DNA of 29,624 bases from Candidatus Nitrosopumilus sp. GTDB lineage: Archaea; Thermoproteota; Nitrososphaeria; Nitrososphaerales; Nitrosopumilaceae. Shown here piece after piece: positions 1 through 8,879 of the stretch. Below the pieces are notes generated by a model. It was given only the letters and a program-made list of their open reading frames with translations. It did not search any database and was not told the origin of the DNA. The number at the start of each line of letters is the position of its first letter. Within the stretch, counting starts at the first letter, position 1. Position numbers and translations under genes: made by a program. The DNA lies in NCBI GenBank assembly GCA_029880665.1, contig JAOUNZ010000002.1:1-29624 (forward strand), in the 5' to 3' direction.

Positions 1-28
1 TAAATCAATGAATATATTTGAAAATATC

Positions 29-205
29 ATGCCGTTGATTACAGTATCGATGTATCCTGGAAGAACACAGGAACAAAAAGACAAGTATGCAAAAGCAATA
101 ACAAAATCCGCAGTAGAAATTCTAAAAACAAAAGAAAGTCATGTAATTGTTGTTTTTGAAGACAATCCTAAAGAAAATTGGTTTCTGGCAGGAAATCAAC
201 TTTAA
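29..205 (+). CDS. 4-oxalocrotonate tautomerase family protein
   Basis: A 58-residue protein of the 4-oxalocrotonate tautomerase superfamily. These are small enzymes that move protons between keto and enol forms using an N-terminal proline freed by Met removal. The start was placed at the ATG at 29 rather than the in-frame ATG at 8, because only the later one gives Met-Pro-Leu-Ile-Thr-Val, putting the catalytic proline at mature position 1. A basic Arg (MYPGR) follows, as in the family, and the length is close to the usual 60-70 residues. The substrate cannot be told from sequence. The next gene is 160 bp downstream, so no operon is evident. Confidence 0.8.
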   Translation: MPLITVSMYPGRTQEQKDKYAKAITKSAVEILKTKESHVIVVFEDNPKENWFLAGNQL

Positions 206-366
206 TTATTTTTGAAGCTGTAGACTGATATCTTTCCAATCATGGGTTGACATACACATATAATCAATTTAATTTTTATTTACAAAATACGCGTGATAAA
301 AAATGATCCGTTTTATAATTGTACCAAGAGTTTATACATTTATTGTGATTTAATTAACTATATTCT

Positions 367-1173
367 ATGAAAATCGCAGTTGTTCAATTCAAAGCATCAA
401 CTAAGAAAGAAGACAATCTGAAAAAAATTATTTCGTACATTTCAAAGGCAGCATCAAAGAATGCAACATTGTGTGCATTTCCAGAATTTATGATGTTTTA
501 CACAAATTCTACTCAAACTCCCAAACAACTTGCAAATCTTGCTGAAACAATTAATGGAAATTTTATTACAACAATTGCAGATGTTGCAAAAGAAAAACAA
601 ATTCAAATTGTAGGCTCATTTTATGAAAAAAGCAGAAAAAAAGATCGTGTATATGATACATCATTTGTTATTGATAAATCAGGTAAAATTATCTCTACTT
701 ATAGGAAAATCCATCTTTATGATGCACTAGGATTCAAAGAATCTGACAAAATGACTTCAGGTTCAAAAATTTCGAAGCCTGTTGATACATCTATTGGAAA
801 GATTGGAATGTTGATCTGTTATGACCTGAGATTCCCAGAAATGTCAAGATCCCTTGCTGTTGCAGGTGCTGAAGTCTTAATTGCACCATCTGCTTGGGTT
901 AAAGGTAACATGAAAGAAGAACACTGGATTACAATTAACAAGGCAAGAGCAATTGAAAATGGATGTTATGTGATTGCACCTGATCAAGTTGGAAATATCT
1001 ACTGTGGTAGAAGTTTAGTAGTTGATCCATATGGAAAAATTCTGCTTGATATGAAAAAAAGACAAGGAATAAGTTTTATGAATATTGATCTGAATAATGT
1101 AAAACAGACACGTAAAGTTTTACCATTACTTAAAAATAGAAGAACAGACATCTATCCTACTTTGAAGATCTAG
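367..1173 (+). CDS. Carbon-nitrogen hydrolase (nitrilase superfamily, Nit-type amidase)
   Basis: A 268-residue cytoplasmic amidase-type hydrolase. The Glu-Lys-Cys catalytic triad of the nitrilase superfamily is visible: E40 in FPEF, K114 in YRKIHLYD and C151 in ICYDLRFPE. Length and motifs fit the Nit1/Nit2 branch (deaminated glutathione amidase or omega-amidase), which cleans up aberrant amides of 2-oxo acids, but the true substrate is not determined. A TATA-like stretch (tttatacatt) lies about 35 bp before the ATG. The last 17 bp overlap the 3' end of the convergent zinc-finger gene. Family assignment is firm; specificity is inferred. Confidence 0.92.
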   Translation: MKIAVVQFKASTKKEDNLKKIISYISKAASKNATLCAFPEFMMFYTNSTQTPKQLANLAETINGNFITTIADVAKEKQIQIVGSFYEKSRKKDRVYDTSFVIDKSGKIISTYRKIHLYDALGFKESDKMTSGSKISKPVDTSIGKIGMLICYDLRFPEMSRSLAVAGAEVLIAPSAWVKGNMKEEHWITINKARAIENGCYVIAPDQVGNIYCGRSLVVDPYGKILLDMKKRQGISFMNIDLNNVKQTRKVLPLLKNRRTDIYPTLKI

Positions 1174-1624
1174 TTTCTCTACTTTTACAATTAAAGTTAG
1201 AACACTGTTTTGTCCATTTTTGTTTTCGTGAATAACGAAAAATCACTGTTGGCCATTTACATACATTGCATGGTATTTTTGTTGCTCTCAACCGTGCTTT
1301 TTGCAATAAAGATGACGATGCTTTACACCCTCCATAGAAATTTGAGCATCCTATAAAACGCTTTTGGGTAGTGCTTGATCTAATTACCATTAATTCGCCT
1401 AATTTACATTCAGGACATTGTACTAGTCCCTTTTTAGGAGAATTTGTTCCAAGGATGATGTATTTCTTTTCTTTTGATGACCAAGATAGAAATCCATTAC
1501 TATCAAAGTACTGAATTATCTCTTTTTTGAAGGTGTTGGTTCTTGACTTTGTAGCCCTTACTACATGTCTAATGATGGGCTTTTTGATCTGAACTGTTCT
1601 TGAAGATATTCTCTTTGACGGCAT
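1157..1624 (-). CDS. Stand-alone topoisomerase-type C4 zinc-finger protein
   Basis: A 155-residue basic protein with no toprim or catalytic topoisomerase domain. The N-terminal 60 residues are rich in Lys and Arg. Two zinc modules follow: CPEC with FIGCSNFYGGC, which matches the C4 zinc finger at the C-terminus of bacterial topoisomerase I, and CNVC with QCSNFNC. In topoisomerases these fingers bind single-stranded DNA, so a nucleic-acid-binding role is likely, but the partner is unknown. The gene is divergent from the thiolase across a 54-bp gap and convergent with the nitrilase gene, overlapping it by 17 bp. Confidence 0.75.
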   Translation of the reverse strand: MPSKRISSRTVQIKKPIIRHVVRATKSRTNTFKKEIIQYFDSNGFLSWSSKEKKYIILGTNSPKKGLVQCPECKLGELMVIRSSTTQKRFIGCSNFYGGCKASSSLLQKARLRATKIPCNVCKWPTVIFRYSRKQKWTKQCSNFNCKSRETRSSK

Positions 1625-1678
1625 TTTATGATGAATTTACTATAACAATTTTTATAGGGAAATGGGTCAGCAACATTT
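1625..1678. promoter_or_regulatory. Divergent promoter gap between zinc-finger and thiolase genes
   Basis: Only 54 AT-rich bases separate the two divergent start codons, so both promoters must lie here. A TATA-like tttttatagg around 1650-1660 faces the thiolase, about 20-28 bp before its ATG. That spacing suggests a short or absent leader. No clear operator was seen. Confidence 0.4.
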
Positions 1679-2833
<1,155 letters not shown>

Positions 2834-2834
2834 A

Positions 2835-3200
2835 ATGACAATTAAAGAACAATTTATTGAAAACGCAAAACAAGGCAAAGTATTAGCTCATAAATGTACT
2901 AATTGTGGCCTTCTTCATCTTTCTACAGTATATTTTTGCCAAAAATGTGGAAGTAAAGGATTTGAGGATGTTATTTTGGATGGTACAGGCTCAGTTGCTA
3001 CCTATACAATAATCACTGTAGCTCCCGCAGGTTTTGAAAAATACACTCCATATGCATTTGTTGTACTTCAATTAGATAATACAAATTTACGAATCTCTGG
3101 GTTTATGGCAGGAATTGCTACTCCGGCAGATTTGCCTGTTGGAACTAGAGCCAAAATTACTGGTTTTGATGAACGTGGAATGATCATTGAAAAACAGTAA
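2835..3200 (+). CDS. DUF35 OB-fold / zinc-ribbon protein, thiolase partner
   Basis: A 121-residue DUF35 protein. The N-terminal zinc ribbon has CTNC and CQKC pairs about 15 residues apart, and is followed by an OB-fold-like acyl-CoA-binding domain. The ATG at 2835 is chosen, one base after the thiolase stop. A longer in-frame extension back to 2784 would run inside the thiolase gene and lacks family similarity. In archaea DUF35 proteins bridge thiolase and HMG-CoA synthase and channel acetoacetyl-CoA. Tight coupling to the thiolase supports that role here, although the synthase gene is elsewhere. Confidence 0.9.
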   Translation: MTIKEQFIENAKQGKVLAHKCTNCGLLHLSTVYFCQKCGSKGFEDVILDGTGSVATYTIITVAPAGFEKYTPYAFVVLQLDNTNLRISGFMAGIATPADLPVGTRAKITGFDERGMIIEKQ

Positions 3201-3270
3201 AATAATTTGCTTGAATTATTAAAAAAAATCAAAATCGACTCTTAATTATTTAGTGTGTCTGATCGTTTTC

Positions 3271-3432
3271 ATGTCAGTAGAAATTGCATGTGGTAAATGT
3301 GGAGCAAAGATCACAAATATGAAAATGTTGAAATCTCTAAAAGATGTCATAAATCCTACTAATGGTAAGTGTCCATCATGTGGACAAAAGCTTTCTACAT
3401 CAGAGTTTTCACTTGATGTTCAAGAAAACTGA
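3271..3432 (+). CDS. Small two-CxxC zinc-ribbon protein, 53 aa
   Basis: A short reading frame beginning MSVEIACGKCGAK and ending FSLDVQEN. Two CxxC pairs (CGKC and CPSC), separated by about 24 residues, make a rubredoxin-like or zinc-ribbon knuckle. Codon use and the regular Cys spacing argue for a real gene. It lies 70 bp after the DUF35 gene and about 100 bp before the NrdD-like regulator, so it may have its own promoter. No specific family was recognised, and no function is proposed beyond metal binding. Confidence 0.65.
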   Translation: MSVEIACGKCGAKITNMKMLKSLKDVINPTNGKCPSCGQKLSTSEFSLDVQEN

Positions 3433-3533
3433 TCTAAAAGGATTCTGGATCATATTATTTTTAGATTTGTAAAAAACTAAATACTGGAATAAATTTTTTA
3501 GTCATAAGTCTTATTTACTCCTTAATTTTACGA

Positions 3534-5717
3534 ATGTTGATGAAATTTAATGATGAGGAATTAGAATTAGACTTAGATTCTGACTTAGATTCTGACTTAG
3601 ATTCTGACTTAGATTCTGACTTAGATTCTGACTTAGATTCTGACTCGGATCCAAAAAGAGGTGGTATCTTACAATCCACATCAAAACGTGTCAGAATGAT
3701 CTTTTCTGTCATGGCAAGTCCAAATCGAATTGATGTTCTTAGAATTTTAAATTCTAAAGGACCTTTAACTTATTCTGAATTAAAATCACTTGCCGGATTC
3801 AAATCAAAAAAAGAAAGTGGTAAATTTGCATATCATTTGAGAAAATTACTTAGACAATCGCTTGTCGCGTTAAATAAATCTGAAAGACGCTATACAATCA
3901 CTAATCTTGGAAAACTCGTTTTAAGTCTAGCGAGACAGATTGAAGAAAGATCAATTATTGAAAGTGGAAAAATGTATGTTAGAACATCACATGAATCCAT
4001 CGAAGAGTTTAATTCTCATAAAATTATTCAATCGTTAGTTCGTGAAGGAAGTCTTCCATTAGAACTAGCACAAAAAATCACCGAAGAAGTTGAAAACAGA
4101 ATTTACAAATATCAGACTACATATCTAACGGGCTCATTAATTAGAGAAATGGTGAACTCTGTCCTTTTAGAACATGGTCATGAGGAATACCGCAATAAAC
4201 TTGCACGCCTAGGTCTATCTGTTTTTGATGTTCAGGAGATGCTTTCCAACCTAGATAATGTTGATAACGGTGCTGAAGGTTTGTTGTTTAATACTGGACA
4301 AAGAGTATTTGCCGAACATCTACTTACAAACATCTTGCCAAAAGACGTTGCAGACTCTCATCTTTCTGGTGATTTACACATTACCCATCCTGGTATTTGG
4401 TCCATGATTCCTGATACAATATTTGTAAATGTTAAAGAGTTGATTGAAAATGGAATTGATCTTGGAGGAAAATATCTCGATGTGTCAAGAATACCTGCAT
4501 CAAAACAACTTGATGATGTTACAAGCTCTTTATCTATCATAATTGCTCTTCTTTCAAAAGAGGCTTCAAAAGAGATTGTGCTTGATGGATTAGTTTCTTT
4601 GTTTACAAAATATTCAAAATCTCTCCCAGATCTCGAACAAAAACTAACAGATGCATTTGCAACTGCATCTACAACTTCAAAATATAATAAAACAAGTACG
4701 AATGTTTCAATTCGATTACAATTAGGAAATGATGTAAAAATAATTCACTCAATTATTAATGCATACAAAAATTATACAAAGATAACACCAATGCCAAAAA
4801 TTGGTTTGATAATAGACATAGATAAAGGAAAGATAACGGATGTATCAGAATTAGCATCTGAGATACTCCTACTTGGTGGAAGAATAATGTTTGCTAAAGG
4901 ACAAACATCTAGTCATGGTGTCACAAATGGATCTACAAAGACCACTGGTCCACTATCAATCACTTTAGAATCTGTTTCTATTAATCTTCCAAGACTTGCA
5001 TTTGAATCAAATAAGGATGAGACTTACTTTAGGGCAAGACTTGCATTACTCATGAAACCTGCATTAGCTTCAATGGCATTAAGAAAGAAAGAGATCTCAG
5101 ATCTTACTAGAAGAGGACTCAATCCAATTCTTGCAAAGAACACTCAGTACATGCAAAGGAGTTCTGTTTCTCTAGTTGTAAACTTGGTTGGACTAAAAGA
5201 ATCAGTATTTAACATACTTGGATTCAAAGACAACAAAGAAGGACGCGACATTCTTCATAAAGTCATTGAAACTGCAGTTGATGTTGGTACGAAAAAAGGC
5301 AAAGAATTAGGTGATATCGTAGCCATTTCCATGACTGAAACTGAAGCCTCTATTCGTTTTGCAAACTTAGATGGAGAAAAATATGGCAAGAATTCTACCC
5401 TTAATTCAATGGATGGTGACTATTATTCCCAAGGCATAGTAATCAAAGCATCTGAAATTTCGACTTTTAACAATAAAAGCGAACCTATTCTTGAATGTAA
5501 CAAACTTTCAAAATTACTAAATGGTGGTTTACTTGTAACCTTAGAAATTGACAAAGATGCAAAAATTGATGAAGTCAAAAAAGCAATTGAAAAGGCATCA
5601 GAACTTACGCCTTCTTTCAAGCCTACTAGGAATACTCCGATATGTGGCGAATGTGGTTTCAAGGATGAACCATTTGAAGATAAATGTCCAAAGTGTAAGT
5701 CTCCATATGTTATCTGA
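3534..5717 (+). CDS. HTH / ATP-cone / NrdD-like fusion lacking catalytic residues; candidate RNR regulator
   Basis: A 727-residue multidomain protein. Residues 8-40 are an acidic DLDS repeat. Residues about 50-140 look like an ArsR-type winged helix (ASPNRIDVLRIL, then a wing and YTITNLGK). Residues about 147-235 are an ATP-cone (EEFNSHKI, TTYLTGSLIREMV), the dATP/ATP sensor of ribonucleotide reductases and NrdR. The rest resembles anaerobic reductase NrdD: GDLHITH at 279-285, SINLPRLAF, and a terminal CGEC/CPKC zinc site (C704, C707, C718, C721). There is no cysteine in the first 640 residues, and the protein stops six residues after the zinc site, where NrdD would carry its glycyl-radical segment. 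It therefore cannot be a working class III reductase. Its position upstream of nrdJ suggests a nucleotide-sensing transcription regulator; this role is inferred. Confidence 0.8.
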   Translation: MLMKFNDEELELDLDSDLDSDLDSDLDSDLDSDLDSDSDPKRGGILQSTSKRVRMIFSVMASPNRIDVLRILNSKGPLTYSELKSLAGFKSKKESGKFAYHLRKLLRQSLVALNKSERRYTITNLGKLVLSLARQIEERSIIESGKMYVRTSHESIEEFNSHKIIQSLVREGSLPLELAQKITEEVENRIYKYQTTYLTGSLIREMVNSVLLEHGHEEYRNKLARLGLSVFDVQEMLSNLDNVDNGAEGLLFNTGQRVFAEHLLTNILPKDVADSHLSGDLHITHPGIWSMIPDTIFVNVKELIENGIDLGGKYLDVSRIPASKQLDDVTSSLSIIIALLSKEASKEIVLDGLVSLFTKYSKSLPDLEQKLTDAFATASTTSKYNKTSTNVSIRLQLGNDVKIIHSIINAYKNYTKITPMPKIGLIIDIDKGKITDVSELASEILLLGGRIMFAKGQTSSHGVTNGSTKTTGPLSITLESVSINLPRLAFESNKDETYFRARLALLMKPALASMALRKKEISDLTRRGLNPILAKNTQYMQRSSVSLVVNLVGLKESVFNILGFKDNKEGRDILHKVIETAVDVGTKKGKELGDIVAISMTETEASIRFANLDGEKYGKNSTLNSMDGDYYSQGIVIKASEISTFNNKSEPILECNKLSKLLNGGLLVTLEIDKDAKIDEVKKAIEKASELTPSFKPTRNTPICGECGFKDEPFEDKCPKCKSPYVI
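3570..3641 (+). repeat. 12-bp tandem repeat coding for DLDS
   Basis: Six perfect copies of gacttagattct run from 3570 to 3641, followed by a degenerate seventh copy (gactcggatcc). The unit is a multiple of three, so copy-number changes lengthen or shorten the acidic N-terminal tail of the NrdD-like protein without breaking the frame. Confidence 0.97.
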
Positions 5718-5842
5718 AATTCGTAAATGAAAAACTAGATACGATCATTTTTGCAAACTTTTTGATCAGTTTCAGATATGACGATCTTCTCAGTTATGAT
5801 GAAAGTTATGCCAGTATGAATTTCATAGTAGCGGTGTTAAAA

Positions 5843-5868
5843 ATATTGACACATTAACGTGTCAAGAT
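5843..5868. promoter_or_regulatory. Inverted repeat upstream of nrdJ, candidate operator
   Basis: The arms TTGACAC (5846-5852) and GTGTCAA (5859-5865) are perfect, with a 6-base spacer. Extension by three bases on each side adds two more matches, giving 9 of 10 per arm. It lies about 67 bp before the nrdJ start, just downstream of a TATA-like ttaaaaata (5837-5845) and about 25 bp upstream of another TATA-like ttatatcc. A dyad here fits a dimeric repressor or activator, possibly the upstream HTH/ATP-cone protein. Binding is inferred only. Confidence 0.5.
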
Positions 5869-5889
5869 CAAAACTTTTGGAGCACACAA

Positions 5890-5930
5890 GTTATATCCAC
5901 ATTATTCTTTATCGTCTACGAGGAGATTAT
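5890..5930 (+). promoter_or_regulatory. nrdJ TATA-like box and strong Shine-Dalgarno
   Basis: A TATA-like ttatatcc begins near 5890. A purine-rich gaggagatt ends 4 bases before the ATG at 5932 and would pair with the archaeal anti-Shine-Dalgarno. It fixes the nrdJ start and implies a leadered transcript, unlike many genes in this window that show no such site. Confidence 0.5.
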
Positions 5931-5931
5931 A

Positions 5932-8583
5932 ATGGATAATTCACAAATAGAAAATACTATCACTGAGATCCGTAAGCGTAGTGGCGCAATCGCGGCTTTC
6001 AATAAAGATAAAATTTCAAATGCCATATACAGGGCATTGGCTGCCACCTCTAAAGCCGACCGTGGTGTAGCCGATCAATTAGCAACAAATGTAGTTAACA
6101 AACTTGTGGAGCAAGGATTTACAATCACTAGGGTACCTACAGTTGAAGATATTCAAGATATTGTAGAGTCAACGTTAATTGATAGTGGCAATAGTGATAT
6201 TGCAAAAGCATACATCGTTTATAGACATGAGAGAAGAAAATTACGAGATCAAAAAATGAATGTACTGAATCTAAATACCTTAGATCCAGTCTCCAAAAAG
6301 TTTGATCTAAATTGTCTAAGGGTTTTAGCCTCAAGATATCTTTTTAGAAATTCAAAAAATGAGATCATTGAATCTCCAACTCAAATGTTTGAAAGAGTTG
6401 CAATTCTAGTGGGAATAGGTGATATCTTATATGATTCTCAAGTATTTGACAAATCAGGAAATACTAAACAAGATATAGATGAAGCAGAATCTTATCTTGA
6501 AAAACTAGATGCATTTGATTATAAATTCAAAGTAGGAAATTATTTTTTCAACAAATGGCATTTTAGATCTTTGATTAATCACTATGTGACACTAGCAAAC
6601 AAAGGTCAGATGAAGGTAAGTTTTAAGGATCTTCTGACTTTGTTAGCAGCAAAAAAACTTGAAAGTTATGCAGACAAAATTACTGAATACTTTGAAATGA
6701 TGACTGCACAAGACTTTTTGCCAAATTCGCCAACAATGATGAATGCAGGTGGAAGATTGGGACAGCTATCAGCATGTTTTGTGCTTGGAATGGAGGATGG
6801 AATGGAGCAAATCATGAAATCTACCTCTGATGCAGCACTAATCTTCAAGTCTGGAGGAGGTGTTGGAATCAACTATTCCAATCTTCGTGAGGAAGGTGAC
6901 ATTGTGGCCTCCACTTCTGGTGTTGCTTCTGGACCAGTATCGTTCATGAATATTATCAATACCGTAACAGAAGTTGTAAAACAAGGTGGGAAAAGACGTG
7001 GCGCAAACATGGGGATCATTGAAGCATGGCATCCTGATGTTGAGAAGTTCATTACAAACAAGACCGAACCAGGAGTTTTAGAAAACTTTAACATAAGTGT
7101 TGGTATCTGGGAAGACTTTTGGAATGCATTAGTTAACACTGAAGATGGTAACTATGTTTTACGCAGCCCACGTAACAAAAAACCAGTCAAAGAAATCAAC
7201 GCACATCAACTAATTGATCTAATTGCGTTATCTGCATGGAAAAGCGCAGAACCTGGATTGATCTTCTTTGATCAAATTAACAAATACAATGTATTTGCAA
7301 AAGCCAGACAAGCACCACTAAGAGCAACAAACCCATGTGGTGAACAGAGTCTTTATCCGTATGAATCGTGCAATCTAGGATCTATTAACTTGGTGAATCT
7401 TGTTAAAAGACAAGCAGATGGAACTTATGAATTTGATTGGCAAAGATATGAAGAAACAATTAGAAAGGCAACGAGATTTTTGGATAATATCATTGATGTA
7501 AACACATATCCTGTTCCAGAAATCAATGTAGCATCAAAAGAGTCTAGAAGAATTGGACTTGGAGTCATGGGAGTAGCTGACCTCTTATACAGATTAAGAA
7601 TTCCATACAATTCCAAAGAAGGATATGAATTACAATCCAAACTCTCTGAAGCCTTAACATACTATTCAACAGAAGAAAGTGTCGCTCTTGCCAAATCTCG
7701 TGGTGAGTTCCCACTTTGTTCAAAGACGGAATATCCTGAAGGAAAGATTCCAATAGCCGGATACTATGAGAAACCAAAAGAATCGCATTCCTATGAATGG
7801 GATCCACTAATTGAGAAAATCCAAAAACATGGTATTAGAAATGTCTTGACTACTACCGTAGCCCCAACTGGAACACTCTCTATGATTGCAGACTGTTCAA
7901 ACGGAATGGAACCTGCATTTGCTCTTGTATTTGAGAAAAGAGTCACTGTTGGAAGATTCTTCTACTCAAATAAGATCTTCGAAGAAGCACTCAAAGAAAA
8001 TGGTCTTTACACAGATGAAATTCTTGCAAAAATCGCAGATAACTATGGCTCATTGAAAGGAATTGAAGAAATTCCACAATGGATGCAAGATGTCTTTGTT
8101 ACAGCAATGGATATTCACTGGGCTGATCATCTTATGGCTCAAGCCGTATGGCAAGATTGGATTGGAAATGCAATTGCAAAAACAATTAACATGCCTTATG
8201 ATGTAACCGCAGAAGATGTAAAATCTGCCTATTTACTTGCACATGAGTTGGGACTAAAAGGAATGACTGTTTACCGTGATGGTTCTAGACACAAACAAGT
8301 TCTTCACATGACTAGTGAAAATGCAAAAAAGATCTTTAATGTATCGCCAAGTGAATACATGACTACATTTGTTCTTTCAAAAATAACAAATCCATACATC
8401 AAATCCCAAGTCAATGCATCACTTGCATTAAAAGTTCATGATGCAGAAATCACCACGAAGACTCAAAAGCATGAAGAGATTTCTGAAGATCGTCTATGTC
8501 CAACATGCAAAAACAATCTAGTCTTTGTAGAGGGATGTAGTATCTGCATTGAATGCGGATATAGTGGATGTACATCAGGATAG
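5932..8583 (+). CDS. nrdJ: Adenosylcobalamin-dependent (class II) ribonucleotide reductase
   Basis: An 883-residue vitamin B12-dependent ribonucleotide reductase that makes deoxynucleotides without oxygen or a radical-storing subunit. The N-terminus carries an ATP-cone (residues about 10-100, GAIAAFNKDKI). The catalytic barrel shows SACFVL for the first redox cysteine and NPCGEQ for the radical-site cysteine and glutamate, with PTGT in the substrate loop. The C-terminal tail has CPTC, CSICIEC and a last Cys near GCTSG, as in reductases that relay electrons through terminal cysteines. The start is set by a good Shine-Dalgarno. The NrdD-like ATP-cone protein lies 214 bp upstream on the same strand. 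Confidence 0.97.
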   Translation: MDNSQIENTITEIRKRSGAIAAFNKDKISNAIYRALAATSKADRGVADQLATNVVNKLVEQGFTITRVPTVEDIQDIVESTLIDSGNSDIAKAYIVYRHERRKLRDQKMNVLNLNTLDPVSKKFDLNCLRVLASRYLFRNSKNEIIESPTQMFERVAILVGIGDILYDSQVFDKSGNTKQDIDEAESYLEKLDAFDYKFKVGNYFFNKWHFRSLINHYVTLANKGQMKVSFKDLLTLLAAKKLESYADKITEYFEMMTAQDFLPNSPTMMNAGGRLGQLSACFVLGMEDGMEQIMKSTSDAALIFKSGGGVGINYSNLREEGDIVASTSGVASGPVSFMNIINTVTEVVKQGGKRRGANMGIIEAWHPDVEKFITNKTEPGVLENFNISVGIWEDFWNALVNTEDGNYVLRSPRNKKPVKEINAHQLIDLIALSAWKSAEPGLIFFDQINKYNVFAKARQAPLRATNPCGEQSLYPYESCNLGSINLVNLVKRQADGTYEFDWQRYEETIRKATRFLDNIIDVNTYPVPEINVASKESRRIGLGVMGVADLLYRLRIPYNSKEGYELQSKLSEALTYYSTEESVALAKSRGEFPLCSKTEYPEGKIPIAGYYEKPKESHSYEWDPLIEKIQKHGIRNVLTTTVAPTGTLSMIADCSNGMEPAFALVFEKRVTVGRFFYSNKIFEEALKENGLYTDEILAKIADNYGSLKGIEEIPQWMQDVFVTAMDIHWADHLMAQAVWQDWIGNAIAKTINMPYDVTAEDVKSAYLLAHELGLKGMTVYRDGSRHKQVLHMTSENAKKIFNVSPSEYMTTFVLSKITNPYIKSQVNASLALKVHDAEITTKTQKHEEISEDRLCPTCKNNLVFVEGCSICIECGYSGCTSG

Positions 8584-8593
8584 CCACATTACA

Positions 8594-8757
8594 CTTAACC
8601 CAATTATCTGAGACCTGCTTTTTGCAGGGAGGCAATGACTGCCTACCAAGCAGTAGTTGCCTATAGATAATTAGTTAAGCATGATAGTATATGAAAAAAG
8701 GCAAAAAACCTGAATTCCTTCAGGTGTAATAGCTTCCACCACGGACGTATACTATCA
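8594..8757. ncRNA. Two-domain structured element, candidate noncoding RNA
   Basis: Domain I (8594-8679) closes with CTTAAC/GTTAAG plus AATTATCT/AGATAATT, and holds two hairpins: CCTGC-ttttt-GCAGG (8614-8628) and AGGCAA-tg-ACTGC with GCAGT-ag-TTGCCT (8630-8662). Two bases later, domain II (8682-8757) closes with a perfect 10-bp stem TGATAGTATA/TATACTATCA and contains ACCTGAA-ttcc-TTCAGGT (8708-8725). Strand is uncertain. On the minus strand the last loop is GGAA (a GNRA tetraloop) and another loop is AAAAA, which favours minus. A U-G and G-A pairing in the inner loop of the second hairpin favours plus. It lies between nrdJ and the TIM-barrel gene, has no open frame, and matches no RNA family I know. 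Confidence 0.65.
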
Positions 8758-8879
8758 CGATATAATTATGAAAATTTTATTTTGATACTAATTAAATGTT
8801 AGAGATCCATAACTTTATGCGATTGAAAAATCTGACAAATACATAACAATTTTTTACCCTGTTTCATTTTCACTTGTTT

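Noticed and set aside
3515..3712. Minus-strand frame with SESK repeats
   Set aside because: It is the complement of the DLDS-coding 12-bp repeat; the plus-strand gene has domain matches and the minus frame has none.
5743..5767. GATCA/TGATC pair around T-rich DNA after the NrdD-like gene
   Set aside because: Arms of only 5 bp with a long spacer; expected by chance. At most part of a terminator.
8594..8757. RNase P RNA, SRP RNA, 5S rRNA or cobalamin riboswitch
   Set aside because: None of the conserved cores of these RNAs could be found. The element lies after, not before, the B12-dependent reductase, and is too short for RNase P or SRP RNA.
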